DNA of 64,000 nt from Ascaphus truei (Eukaryota; Chordata; Amphibia; Anura; Ascaphidae): the NCBI GenBank assembly GCA_036426205.1, contig CM071568.1, forward strand, positions 230,488,148 to 230,552,147. The letters run 5' to 3'. The notes under the pieces are model-generated. The model worked only from the letters and a program-made list of their open reading frames with translations. It had not been told where the DNA came from and searched no databases. This document shows positions 9,782 through 20,602 of this stretch, one piece after another. The position numbers and the translations under genes are program-made. Every line of letters begins with the position of its first letter. Within the stretch, counting starts at the first letter, position 1.

Positions 9782-12077
9782 TGTTCGACAATTAATTATA
9801 ACTACACGCCCATGGCGAGTGGATTTAGGACGCTGGCGAGCCGTTGCTGCGGCTCTATGAATTCCCCTGCTCGCGCCAATTTTTATTTATTTTTAAATAA
9901 ATAAATAATCCTCCTCCCTGATTGGGTTAACGCGGGGAAGAGGGCCGGCAGGCAGCGCTGGTTTAGCCCCTTCCTCCGATCTCCTCCCCCTCATGATCTC
10001 CTCCCCCTCCTGCCCCTGTCTCCTCCACCCCCTGCCCCCATCCCTGCTTGCTGCCCTGGGGTGTCCGCCAGCTGGGATGCAGGAGATGAGGGAGGGGGTT
10101 GCGCGGTCGCGGCTGTGCACGTGGGTGGGGTGGTGGTTCCCGCTCCCATGCTTGCCCGCTCTGCCCGCTCCCATGTCTGCCCGCTCCCATGTCTGCCCGC
10201 TCCCATGTCTGCCCGCTCCCATGTTTGCCCGCTCTGCCTGCTCCCATGTCTGCCCGCTCCCATGCTTGCCCGCTCTGCCCACTCCCATGCTTGCCCGCTC
10301 TGCCCGCTCCCATGCTTGCCTGTTCCCATGCTTGCCCGCTCCCTATTTTTTTGCCCGCTCTGCCCTCTCCCATGCTTGCCCGCCTCCCATGTTTGCCCAC
10401 TCCCATGCTTGCCCCTCTTGCCCACTCCCATGTTTGCCCGTCTCTGCCCGCTCCCATGTTTTGCCCGCTCTGCCTGCTCCATGCTTGCCCGCTCTGCCCG
10501 CTACCATGCTGCCCGCTCTGCCCGCTCCCTGCTTGCCCTGCTCCCCTGTTGCCCGTTCTGCCCTCCCATGCTTGCCCGCTCTGCCCGCTACCATGCTTGC
10601 CCGCCCCCATGCTTGCCCGCTCTGCCCGCTCCCATGTCTGCCCACTCCCATGTCTGCCCGCTCCCATGTCTGCCTGCTCCATGTTTGCCCGCTCTGCCTG
10701 CTCCCATGTCTCCCGCTCCCTGCTTGCCCTGTTGCCCACTCCCATGCTTGCCCACTCTGCCCACTCCCATGCTTGCCTGCTCCCATGCTGCCCGCTCCTA
10801 TGTTTGCCCGTCTGCCCGCCCCATGCTTGCCCGCTCTGCCGCCCCATGTTTGCCCCTCGGCCCGCTCCCATGTTTGCCCCTCTGCCCTCTCCCTGCTTCC
10901 CGCTCTGCCCGCTCCCATGCTTGCCCGCTCTGCCCGCTCCCATGTTTGCCCGCTCTGCCCACTCCCATGTTTGCCTGCTCCCATGTTTGCCCGCTCTGCC
11001 CACTCCCATGTTTGCCCGCTCCCATGTTTGCCCGCTCTGCCCGCTCCCATGCTTGCCCCGCTCCCATGCTGCCCGCTCTGCCCGCTCCCATGTTGCCCGC
11101 TCTGCCCCTCCCATGTTTGCCCGCTTCTGCCTGCTCCCGTGCTTGCCTCGCTCTGCCCGCTCCCATGCTTGCCCGCTCCCATGCTTGCCCGCTCTGCCCG
11201 CTCCCATGCTTGCCCGCTCCCATGCTTGCCCGCTCTGCCCGCTCCCATGCTTGCCCGCTCCCATGCTTGCCCGCTCTGCCCGCTACCATGCTTGCCCGCT
11301 ACCATGCTTGCCCGCTCTGCCCGCTACCATGCTTACCTGCTTCCATGTTTGCCCGCTCTGCCCGCTCCTATGTTTGCCTGCTCTGCCCACTCCCATGTTT
11401 GCACGGGGTGGGGAGGCTGGAGAGCCGAGTCTTGCCGTTTCCCCCCTTACTCCACTGTGTGTGAAGGGGGCTATACAAATATAAAATCTGCAAAAGAAAA
11501 AAGAAAAAACATTACATTAATCATACATAATAAATTGATGCATAACAAAAATTGGATCGCTACGCTTGTTCAATGGATCTAATGGATCTAATCAATGGCC
11601 ACAATAGTGCACCCTCAATGTAATTCAGTAAAAGGCCCAGACATCTAAGTCTTCATTTAACCCTTTAAAGAGGGTACCTGGACATTGAGGGTCTGCGGAT
11701 CAGGTAAGATCCCAGGCGGGATTGCTGCTTTAGATATTGTGAAGCGGGGACGTCCAGACACTGGTTAAGGGGATCAAGAAACTAGTCATTCACACCTGGC
11801 TTTTATTTCTAGATCCGACATTTATACACAGACACACACACACACACACGTAACAAGGACTAATTGTAGTATAATGTAATACAATAAATACATTTATGTC
11901 AAAAACGAATGATGTTCTGACAAGGAATTTATTCAATGTATTTTATTTATATATTTTATAGCGAGGTTTGGGGCGGGACTAGGGTTGGGGGCGGGACTAG
12001 GGGTTGGGGGCAGGACTAGGTGGCGAGTATATTTTTTGGTTGGGCGAGTAGATTTTTGGGTGATTTGTCGAACACTG
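9779..12077. mobile_element. hAT-like non-autonomous element filled by a minisatellite (2.3 kb)
   Basis: It starts CAGTGTTCGACAA (9779-9791) and ends TTGTCGAACACTG (12065-12077), perfect 13-bp inverted termini of hAT style. It is flanked on both sides by TATATATA (9771-9778 and 12078-12085), an 8-bp duplication as expected for hAT. Because the site is a TA repeat, the duplication alone is weak evidence. No transposase frame is present. The interior holds the CCCGCTCCCATGCTTG minisatellite (about 10135-11405), A+T-rich DNA with a T-rich edge, and GGGCGGGACTAGGGTT repeats (11961-12020). Confidence 0.75.
10135..11405. repeat. Minisatellite of CCCGCTCCCATGCTTG / CCCGCTCTG units
   Basis: About 1.27 kb of interleaved 14-16 bp and 9-11 bp units: TGCCCGCTCCCATGCT alternating irregularly with TGCCCGCTCTG. 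The unit length keeps several frames open, giving long pseudo-ORFs of 320-529 codons on both strands with LPCLPA/PMLARSAR or GSGQ/WERAER repeats. These are translations of repeat DNA and are not genes. Confidence 0.95.
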
Positions 12078-12146
12078 TATATATAGAATGTACTATCTCT
12101 ATTGAGATTTTTTTCACAGACATATGCTCCTTAATTATCTTTGGGC

Positions 12147-12322
12147 TAACAATCTCTCTCGTCTCTCGTCTCTCGTCTCTCGTCTCTCGTCTCTCGTCTC
12201 TCGTCTCTCGTCTCTCGTCTCTCGTCTCTCGTCTCTCGTCTCGCTCGCGCTCGCGCTCGCTCTCTCTCTCTCTCTCTCTCCCCCCCCCCCCAACCCCCCC
12301 CCCCCCCCCCCCCCCCCCCCCA
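12147..12322. repeat. Compound microsatellite CGTCTCT / CGCTCG / CT / C
   Basis: A run of the 7-mer CGTCTCT (about 12147-12240) passes into GCTCGC units, then a CT run (12258-12280) and a poly-C tract to 12321 interrupted by AA. Short RE-rich or SR-rich ORFs across it are artefacts. Confidence 0.95.
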
Positions 12323-13340
12323 CTGGGACCCTCGAGCCCTACCTCTAGGAACAGGATTAAACACAGTGAGGTTAGGTACATGTACAACACTTGACAATGG
12401 TATCTCCCCATCAGAACCCTCATCACTTGTCACCCAATCCCGCCAATCAGTCGAAAACTTGGACGTCTTATCCAGCTTACTCCCACTAGGACACGGTGGC
12501 ACGGGGCAGTGGCCGGGGCAATGGCGCTAGGGGAGGTGACCATGGGATCGCCAAAGTCCATTACAGTGTGTCTGAGTCGGGCGATGCCACGACCTGTAGG
12601 TATTTTCTTACTGGCTGTTTCGGCAGCACTTCGGGCTCTTTGAACTCGGCTTCCAGCCCAGCTCTCCTTATGGAAGCAAGCAAAGCTTCCGGGTCTCTGC
12701 GCCAGTCTGACCAGGAAGTGACGTCATCGTTGGTCGTCGCGGAATCTCCATCCGCTCCTTGGTCTCACACCTTGTATCTTGAAAGCAGCTCTGCTGTTTC
12801 TTCTGGCAGGGCTCAAGACAAGTGTCTCCAAGTTCAGCTCAGGTGTGAGCTAAGGAGTCTCTCTTCCTGTCTCGAAAGACAGGCTTTTCTAAGCCATCTA
12901 ATCAGGCAGGTGGTGTTTGTTAATTGACTACCAGCAGTTATCCACCCCACTGCTGGATTAGAGGCACATACCTGAACAGGGATAACTCCCCTGTTACAGG
13001 GACAAACACGTGTATACACACAAGGCGCACTCAGCCCTCAACCTTCAGCGGTTTATTTTTCCATTAGTGACACTAAACATTTTTAACACCATCACTTTAA
13101 GAAACAAAAGACAACATAAAAAAAACATCTACTCCTGTTAGGAGTCTAACTCACATGCATATCCCTATCTGCAATGTTGGCTGAGTATGCCAGTTACCAA
13201 CTTTAAATAACAAACAGAGATAACATTGAGTCCTTAACTGTCAGATGGGGACAGCGTCCCAATAGATCCTCAAGTGCTGCAACACGTGTGGGGGGGGCGT
13301 CTACCCTGAACTGGATCCTGGGGAGCAGCGTCCTCCCAGC
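12323..13340. other. Unassigned 1-kb stretch
   Basis: A moderately GC-rich block (12480-12980) contains a 143-codon plus-strand ORF (12496-12927) without recognisable motifs. It is followed by A+T-rich DNA with an AATAAA on the minus strand near 13053. It may be part of an old LTR element, but no pair or domain supports this. Confidence 0.35.
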
Positions 13341-13348
13341 CTCCAGGC

Positions 13349-13801
13349 CAGTGATTCCCAACCAGGGTTCCGTGGAACCCTGGGGCTCCTTGAAGCAGTC
13401 TCAGGGGTTCCTCCTACGGACCACAGACCCCCACCACCCCCTGGTGGTGGGGGGTTTTGGTATGTATTTTGTACGGTGGATTGAGTGAGAGTGGGGTATT
13501 TGATGGAAGGTAGGGGCGAGTGAGAGAAGGGAGGGGGGCGGGAGGATGTGAGTAAGGAAAAGAGTGAGTAAGAGTGAGATGCAAGGGATAAATACATGGA
13601 AGGCAGGAGGGGGGAGAGTTAGTGAGATGGATGGGAGAGAAATACATGGGTAGATTGTGGGAAATAGAAGTGGCTCGTGAGGTGTGAAATTTTGTGACTG
13701 ACCCCTGTTGAACCCAATATGTGTCAGCCAGATAGGGGTCCCCCGAGATTTTGCGAAATACTTCAAAGGTTCCTCCAAACAAAAAAGGTTGGAAATCACT
13801 G
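13349..13801. mobile_element. hAT mini-element with perfect 8-bp target duplication (453 bp)
   Basis: It starts CAGTGATTCCCAACCAGGGT and ends AAAGGTTGGAAATCACTG, hAT-style inverted termini. Both sides carry CTCCAGGC (13341-13348 and 13802-13809), a perfect 8-bp target duplication. The interior (13440-13690) is purine-rich and, read on the minus strand, matches the pyrimidine-rich tract at 40-44 kb. The ORFs here (13301-14030, minus) are not coding. Confidence 0.92.
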
Positions 13802-14005
13802 CTCCAGGCTCTAAGAGACAGACTGAAGCAGCCAAACTAACTGCAATATATACCTTTTCCTCAATTAGGAGAGCAGGTGAGAGAAAACCAGAACCACTGT
13901 AAACTCTGGCCTGAAGTTTCCATCCCACAGTCTCAGCAAATGTGAAACTGTGGAATGGATCATTTTTCCCTCTTTTTTTTGCACTTTCTGCTTTAACTCG
14001 GACAA

Positions 14006-14824
14006 TGTTAGGAATGTGAGCACACAGCACCTCGGGCGGAGCTCACGGCTCTCTCCTTACACTGCTCAGACCCTTCCACTACAACCACGCAAGCCCCCTT
14101 CAGCTTCATCACTTACCCCTCGGCATGGTGGGACGCTTCACGAGGTTCTTCCTCCATGCTCTGCGCCTCAGCCGTTGGCGCGGAATCGCCGCCCCGCATG
14201 CACATGCGCACCCCAAGTTGCTTCCTCTCATGCACACGTCGGACTTACAGTGCACACACAAAAGCCCTTGAACTTATCCCCACTCAGGCTCCGCCCCCAA
14301 ACACCGCACGGTTACAATCTGGCTCTTGCTGAGTGTCACCTGAGCTCTAAGAACAGCAGCCAATGCACTGAAGCTCCCTGGGCTCCTCCAGGCACGCCCC
14401 CTCCCTGGTTTGGCTGGTTCCAGCTTTTATTACCCTCTCTGTTCTGTGCTTCCTTGCTCGTCATAGTTTTGTATGGGTGTTTCACATGCTTGTCTTGTTT
14501 CTCTCTCTGGTTTTGACGGCGTCTTGGCAGACTACCCCCTTTGGCTCTTGACTTCGGATTGTTCCTGTTTACGTACCTTCTGGCTCCCTTCGACCACGGC
14601 ACTCATCCCGATCCCTCCATACGTCTCCTACCCCTGATCTCAGCAACGGCAACGACCATTATTCTAGGAAAACGGTACCGGCAAGTATTCACGCAATACA
14701 CCCCATCTGGTCTGGCACCATCTAATACCACAACCCGGACACGTCCCTCGCTCTGTCGGTGTGTGTATTCATACCTGCCACCTCAGTTCTAGGGACAGGT
14801 CTGGCGGGCTACTCCAGCGTAACA
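14006..14824 (+). repeat. 5' LTR of chromovirus B
   Basis: 819 bp, direct repeat of 19094-19907, with TGTTA/TAACA inverted ends. The TATA region reads CTTTTATTACC here (about 14424-14434), whereas the 3' LTR keeps CTTTATATACC. The promoter of this copy may therefore be damaged. ORFs within it are shadows. Confidence 0.95.
14456..14467 (+). promoter_or_regulatory. Self-primer / presumed transcript start of chromovirus B
   Basis: GCTCGTCATAGT lies about 30 bp after the TATA position. It can pair over all 12 positions (two G-U pairs) with ATTATGATGAGC at the LTR/gag junction (14824-14835). The same segment in the 3' LTR is 19539-19550, about 30 bp after an intact TTTATATA (19508-19515). Confidence 0.68.
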
Positions 14825-14835
14825 TTATGATGAGC
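14824..14835 (+). promoter_or_regulatory. Primer-binding site of chromovirus B, overlapping the gag start
   Basis: ATTATGATGAGC begins with the last LTR base and includes both candidate gag start codons (14827, 14830). No tRNA 3'-end complement (TGG...) is seen. Complementarity to the LTR segment 14456-14467 supports self-priming. Confidence 0.68.
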
Positions 14836-15777
14836 CCACAAGACGCAGACCAGGCCAAACTGAGGCAAGCAATCTCTACGCTGATACAGCAAAACCAGGC
14901 CATGGCCGATCAGATTGTGGCCCTAACACGCCAAATGGCCAAATTTTCGGCTCTGGTACCGGAAGCACCTGTTCCTCTTTCTCCTCCACAGGCTGCAGAA
15001 CCAGTCAGACCCAGCAGTCAGGACGTGAAGATACCGCCTCCCAAGCCGTACGCTGGCAACCCGCAGGAGTGCCGAAGTTTCCTTCACCAGTGCGAGGTTC
15101 AATTTGAAATGGCACCCCTTCAGTACGACACCGGCCGGAAGAAGGTAGCCGACGTGTGCAACCTACTGACGGGCAGCGCGCTGGCATGGGCCTCGCCAGT
15201 CTGGGAGTTGCGCCCGGACCTGACACAAGACTACCTAGCCTTCAAGGGTGAGTTCCGACAAGTCTTTGATTCCCCTGCACGCCGGGAGATGGCGTCTGTT
15301 TCCCTCCTCCAGATAACTCAGGGGCGAAGATCGGTGACACAGTATGCGGTGGAATTTCGCACGCTCGCCGCCAAGACGAACTGGGTACAAGAGCCGCTCG
15401 TCTCCGTCTTCTGGCAAGGTCTCTCGGAGTTCATCAAGGACGAGCTTGCTCGGCAACCCAGGCCAGACCAATTGGAGGCGCTCATCGACTTGGCCGTATG
15501 CATTGATCAACACATCCAGGTACGACGCTCGGAGCGTCAGCATGCCCGGCCACTAACCTTCCAAGCACCCTTCCCCAACTCTCCTCTGGTTCCTAGACCG
15601 CCTCCTTCGCAGCAGCTGGCACTGGAGCCTCCCGAGCCAATGCAATTAGGGGTGCAACAGATCCGGAATCCACTACGACAACACCGCTACGCCAGCGGAC
15701 TCTGTTTCTACTGTGGATCCCCTGAACATCTGGTCCGTGCATGCCCTTTGCGTCCGGGAAATGGGAACACTCAGTGA
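14827..15777 (+). CDS. gag polyprotein of chromovirus B
   Basis: 316 codons starting at ATG 14827, the first ATG after the LTR. A second ATG follows at once. The upstream 22 codons of the open frame are LTR and are not expected to be used. The N-terminus is polar with a short heptad-like stretch (residues about 12-42). A capsid-like region follows (YAGNPQECRSFLHQC, ALAWASPVWE, SVTQYAVEFRTLA). The C-terminus carries one retroviral-type zinc knuckle, CFYCGSPEHLVRACP (CX2CX4HX4C, near residues 297-311), which binds RNA during packaging. The frame is intact and stops at TGA 15775-15777. The protease frame overlaps its end from about 15713 at +1, so pol expression would need a frameshift. Confidence 0.92.
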   Translation: MMSPQDADQAKLRQAISTLIQQNQAMADQIVALTRQMAKFSALVPEAPVPLSPPQAAEPVRPSSQDVKIPPPKPYAGNPQECRSFLHQCEVQFEMAPLQYDTGRKKVADVCNLLTGSALAWASPVWELRPDLTQDYLAFKGEFRQVFDSPARREMASVSLLQITQGRRSVTQYAVEFRTLAAKTNWVQEPLVSVFWQGLSEFIKDELARQPRPDQLEALIDLAVCIDQHIQVRRSERQHARPLTFQAPFPNSPLVPRPPPSQQLALEPPEPMQLGVQQIRNPLRQHRYASGLCFYCGSPEHLVRACPLRPGNGNTQ

Positions 15778-18700
15778 GTATGGAGGGGCTCTCACTGGGT
15801 GTTATCTCTTCTCGTCCCCTCCCCAAGGAGGCACTGCTAAGAAACTTACGATTCCTATTTCTCTCGCAGGCGCTGAGTTTCGCACATCTACTGCTGCCTT
15901 TATCGACTCCGGTGCTGGAGGAAACTTTGTAGACCTTCGATTTTGCCAAACAGAACCGAATACCTTTGGTGAAGAAGGCCCAACCTATTGCCTTGGTTGG
16001 GATTGACGGTCGTTCGCTGTCTCCAGCCGTTATCTCGCTACAGACCGTACCTCTCCTCCTATCTACCTACTCCCACAGTGAGACCCTGGTCCTTGACGCC
16101 ATCCACGCCCCAGGTACGCCGGTAACCCTCGGCCTACCTTGGTTGCAGAAGAACAACCCTCCAATTGACTGGGTCTCACCTACCCCCATCACCTGGAAAC
16201 CGAGGTCAGGGAAGTCTCCCAAACTCTTGGCTAACAAAATGATTCAGGACTCCATTCTTCCCAATGTGTACCACCCTTTCCGCGAGGTCTTTAACAAGGT
16301 CCGCTCAGAACAATTGCCTCCTCATCAGTCCTACGATTGCTCCATCGATTTGGTCCCAGGATACACTTTGCCCAAGTCCAAGACTTACCCATTGTCGATA
16401 CCTGAGTCTCAAGCCATGGAAGACTACATAAAGGAGAATCTTGAGAAAGGATTCATACGGCCCTCCAGTTCCCCGGCGGGAGCAGGGTTCTTCTTCGTGA
16501 AGAAAAAGGATGGTACTCTGAGGCCATGTATTGATTACCGGGGCTTGAACGGTATCACCATCAAGAACCGCTATCCTCTCCCCTTGATCACGGAACTCTT
16601 CGATAAACTGCGTGGGGCTAAGATATTTTCCAAATTGGATCTCCGTGGGGCTTACAACTTGGTCCGCATCAGGAAGGGCGACGAGTGGAAGACGGCCTTC
16701 AACACCCGCTGTGGGCATTATGAGTACCTCGTCATGCCTTTTGGTTTATGTAACGCCCCGGCTGTCTTTCAGGACTTTATTAATGACGTATTTCGGGAGG
16801 TGCTCAACATCTTTGTTATTGTCTATTTAGATGACATTTTGATCTTCTCCAAGAATCTCCAGGATCACATTCGTCACACCTTGTACGTCCTCTCACGTCT
16901 ACGCAAACATCACCTGTACGCCAAACTAGAGAAGTGTATCTTCCATCAACGCTCTACCCAATTTCTGGGCTACATTATTTCGGATGAAGGCTTTTTGATG
17001 GATCCAGGTAAACTCCAGGCAGTTACGGAATGGCCCAGACCAGAAACTCTCAAGGCTATCCAGCGCTTTTTAGGATTTGCGAACTACTATCGGAAGTTCA
17101 TTCGCAATTTCTCCACTCTAGTGGCCCCCATCACGGCGTTGACTAGGAAAGGTGCTGACCCTTCTGCCTGGTCCGCCGAAGCTATCTCCGCCTTCCAGGC
17201 CCTTAAAGAGGCATTCGTCACGGCACCGATCCTGCGCCACCCCAACACGGATCTTCCCTTTGTAATAGAAGTTGACGCATCGGACTGCGGTGCAGGGGCT
17301 GTACTATCACAGAGGTACTCGCCCCAGGATAAAGTTCACCCTTGTGCGTATTTCTCCAAGAAATTCTCCTCCACCGAGAGGAATTACGACGTTGGCAATA
17401 GAGAGTTATTGGCCGTTAAAATGGCACTACAAGAGTGGAGACATCTTTTGGAAGGGTCAAGGGAGCCATTTTCTATTTTAACGGACCACAAAAATTTACT
17501 TTATATCGAAGGAGCACGTCGCCTCGGTCCTCGACAAGCTCGCTGGGCACTCTTTTTCTCTCGCTTCAGCTATCACCTATCCTATATCCCGGGAACGAAG
17601 AACGTGAAGGCAGATGCGTTGTCCAGACAATACTCCTCGGAAGACAGGCCTGAGGCAACTTTGGAACCTATCCTACCTCCCGAAAGAATTTTGGCTACTT
17701 ACACCTTCAAATCGCTAGACAAGATCAAAAGGGACCAGCAACAGATCCCTTCAAACACGGCGATCCCCTCTAACAGGCTCTTCGTCTCGCCCAGATTCAT
17801 TCCAGAGGTCCTAGATTGGGGACACTCTTCTAAACCCGCAGGTCACCCGGGCTTCAGAAGGACGTTAGACTTAATACGTCGGAACTTTTGGTGGCCCAGT
17901 ATGTCTAAAGACATTGCGGAATACACTCGCGCTTGTCCTGTATGCGCCCAGAACAAGACACTTCCACAGAGACCTCAGGGACTTCTCCTCCCATTGCCAG
18001 TGCCTGCTCGTCCATGGTACCATATCTCCATGGATTTCATAGTCGACCTCCCAAGGTCTAGGGGCTTCAACACCATTTTAGTTGTCGTAGACAGGTTTTC
18101 GAAGATGGCCCACTTCATCCCCCTCAAGGGACTGAAGCAGACATTTACTCCGAGCATATCTTTAGGATTCATGGCATTCCGTCTTCCATTGTCTCTGACA
18201 GAGGATCCCAGTTCGTCTTCAAGTTCTGGAGGACCTTCACTAAAAGATTGGGAATTGTCTCTTCCTTCTCCTCTGCATACCACCCCCAGTCCAATGGACA
18301 GACAGAGAGAACTAACCAGTCGCTGGAGAAATACCTCAGATGTTTCATCTCCGATTCCTAGGACGATTGGTCCCAACTCCTCCCCGGGGGCAGAGTACGC
18401 GGTCAATTCGGCCCTAAGTGAATCCACCCGAGAATCTCCATTTTTTGTCAATTATGGGTTTCACCCTCCCTGCCTACCCATTTCCAATCTGGCTTCTGGG
18501 GTACCGGCGGTAGACGAACGGATTTCCACTCTCCAAGACATTTGGTCGAAGGTACAAAAGTCTCTCCACAAGGCCGCCGATACTGCTAGAATTCAGGCCA
18601 ATCGCCACCGTCGGCCAGCACCCAACTACAAGCCAGGGGATTTAGTATGGCTCTCGTCAAGAAACATCCGCTTGAGAGTCCCTTCCCCTAAACTGGCTCC

Positions 18701-19421
18701 TAGGTTTTTGGGACCCTTTCCCATCGTGGAGCAGATTAACCCAGTGGCGTTTCGCCTTAAACTACCACCCTCCATGAGGATCCCAGACGTTTTTCATGCC
18801 TCGCTATTAAAACCCCACATTGCCAATCGTTTCTTTTCTAAACAGACCAGCAAGCCAGATCCAGTCACGGTACTCAATAACGAGGAATACAAGGTACAAG
18901 CCTTACTGGACTCCCACATCTCCAGGGGGCAGCTTCAGTTTTTGGTCCACTGGAGGGGTTTCGGACCCGAGGAGAGGTATTGGGTTCCGCTCAAAGACAT
19001 CCATGCGCCCAGCCTCCTGAAGACTTTTAGGAGGAAATTTCCGGAGAAGCCGTTCTTGGATCGTCCTGAGGCCGATCCTGAAGAGGGGGGTACTGTTAGG
19101 AATTTGAGCACACAGCGCCTCAGGCGGAGCTCACGGCTCTCTCCTTATATCTGCTCAGACCCTTCCACTACAACCACGCAAGCCCCCTTCAGCTTCCTCA
19201 CTTACCCCTCGGCATGGTGGGACACTCCACGAGGTTCTTCCTCCATGCTCTGCGCCGCAGCCGTCGGCACGGAATCGCCGCCCCGCACGCACATGCGCAC
19301 CCCATGTTGCTTCCTCTCATGCACACGTCGGACTTACAGTGCACACACAAAAGCCCTTGAACTTATCCCCACTCAGGCTCCGCCCCCAAACACCGCACGG
19401 TTACAATCTGCTTCTTGCTGA
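15713..19421 (+). pseudogene. pol of chromovirus B: PR, RT, RNase H, integrase, chromodomain
   Basis: The protease begins in frame 2 (AAFIDSGAGGNFVD, active site D-S-G at about 15905). A 1-nt change near 15935 throws it into frame 3, where reading is open from 15966 to 19421 (1151 codons). Domains in order are the protease end, RT (RNRYPLPLITELFDKL, VMPFGLCNAP, YLDD near residue 287), RNase H (TDHKNLLYIEG near residue 505), integrase HHCC (GHSSKPAGHPG ... CPVCAQNK), core start (MDFIVDLPRS) and chromodomain (LQFLVHWRGFGPEERYWVPL, about residues 985-1005). Between about 18140 and 18390 the frame departs and returns, so the second aspartate and the glutamate of the integrase triad are not encoded in frame. 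The frame reads through the polypurine tract about 109 codons into the 3' LTR. Confidence 0.93.
19080..19093 (+). promoter_or_regulatory. Polypurine tract of chromovirus B
   Basis: GAAGAGGGGGGTAC directly precedes the 3' LTR. Location and composition are as expected for the plus-strand DNA primer. It is also translated as part of the pol frame. Confidence 0.85.
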
Positions 19422-19907
19422 GTGTCACCTGAGCTCTAAAAACAGCAGCCAATGCACTGAAGCTCCCTGGGCTCCTCCTCACCCCCTCTCCGGTTGGGCG
19501 TTCCAGCTTTATATACCCTCTCGTGTCTGTGCTTCCTTGCTCGTCATAGTTTTTGTGTGTTTTCACAGTGCTTGTTCTTTGTTTCTCTCTCCGTTTTTGA
19601 CGCGGCTTGGCAGACTACCCCCTTTGGCTCTCGACTTCGGATTGTTCCTGTTTACTAACCTTCTGGCTCCCTTTGACCACGGCACTCATCTCGATCCCTC
19701 CATACGTCTCCTACCCCTGATCTCGGCAACGGCAACGACCATTCTTCTGGGAAAACGGTACCGGCAAGTATTCACGCAATACACCCCATCTGGTCTGGCA
19801 CCATCTAATACCACAACCCGGACACGTCCCTCGCTTTGTCGGTGTGTGTATTCATACCTGCCACCTCAGTTCTAGGGACAGGTCTGGCGGGCTACTCCGG
19901 CGTAACA
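19094..19907 (+). repeat. 3' LTR of chromovirus B
   Basis: 814 bp. It retains TTTATATACC (19508-19517) and the self-primer copy at 19539-19550. An LTR fragment of the same or a closely related family is at 24671-25070. Confidence 0.95.
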
Positions 19908-19912
19908 GACAA

Positions 19913-20567
19913 ACAGCTGCCTAATATTCTGGGACAATGACACAATATATATATAGCACCTTTCCCCCACCCTAAGTGAGATCATGTAGCTACGGGTGTA
20001 TTCTGGTGCTGGTGCATACATGTGAGGTTAAACAGAATGCCTGAGATTTCCGCGATGGTATAGGGAGACATCCGGACAGGCTATCAGGGATGGTTCTTCG
20101 GTCAGCACAACACCTCCTGCCCAGGAGGATCCAGGTGCAGCCAGGATTAACCTCATAGGCAACTCTTCTTGTGGTCTCACACTCCAAACATCACACCAGA
20201 GATGGTATAACTGGGGTTTACTGGGTACATCATAGATATTACAGGTTCCATTCCCTGAAGGCATTACCACGGGCTTGAGGCCCTGAGCACCCCTCCTCAG
20301 CATACTTTACCCCCAGAACCCTTACGCTAACCTCTAGAGGGAAACTCCCTCCTTCCCAGGGGAGTAGCTTGTAAACCGGCCTCCTATCAGTCATAGGCCC
20401 CCCTTGTAACACCAGGCTACTCCTGAACTTCATTAGGTTACACATATATAATAATACAACCAGGCCCTGCAGGATTTGCTCCCAACACTGCCCAATCTTT
20501 ACTGGGACTTACAGTGCTAGAGGGGCCAGAGAATTAGTAGCCCATGGGGACTTGACTACAAATATAC

Positions 20568-20570
<3 letters not shown>
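19913..20570. other. Unassigned stretch after chromovirus B
   Basis: Mixed-composition DNA without coding signals. Small ORFs on the minus strand have no recognisable motif. The layout (CCCAGGAGG and CCTGAAGGCATTACC blocks) recalls the solo LTR family seen at 27018, 35579 and 49228, but I cannot align it. Confidence 0.3.
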
Positions 20571-20599
<29 letters not shown>

Positions 20600-20602
20600 T
20601 AT

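Larger units (their letters stand above)
14006..19907 (+). mobile_element. Ty3/gypsy chromovirus, complete but mutated copy (family B)
   Basis: LTRs 14006-14824 and 19094-19907 (TGTTAGG...CGTAACA) are bounded by the 5-bp duplication GACAA (14001-14005 and 19908-19912). Between them lie gag with a CCHC knuckle, protease, RT, RNase H, integrase and chromodomain in the normal Ty3/gypsy order, then a polypurine tract (GAAGAGGGGGG). The copy is nearly full length. Defects are a frameshift after the protease active site (about 15935) and a frame excursion in the integrase core (about 18140-18390). The two LTRs differ by scattered substitutions and short indels, so the insertion has some age. Confidence 0.96.

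Noticed and set aside
9963..11582. Long ORFs (up to 529 codons) on both strands
   Set aside because: They translate a short-unit minisatellite. Repeat units keep frames open on both strands, and the amino acid patterns just mirror the units.
12020..12502. RE/SR-rich ORFs suggesting a splicing-factor-like protein
   Set aside because: The RE/RS repeats come from the CGTCTCT 7-mer microsatellite.
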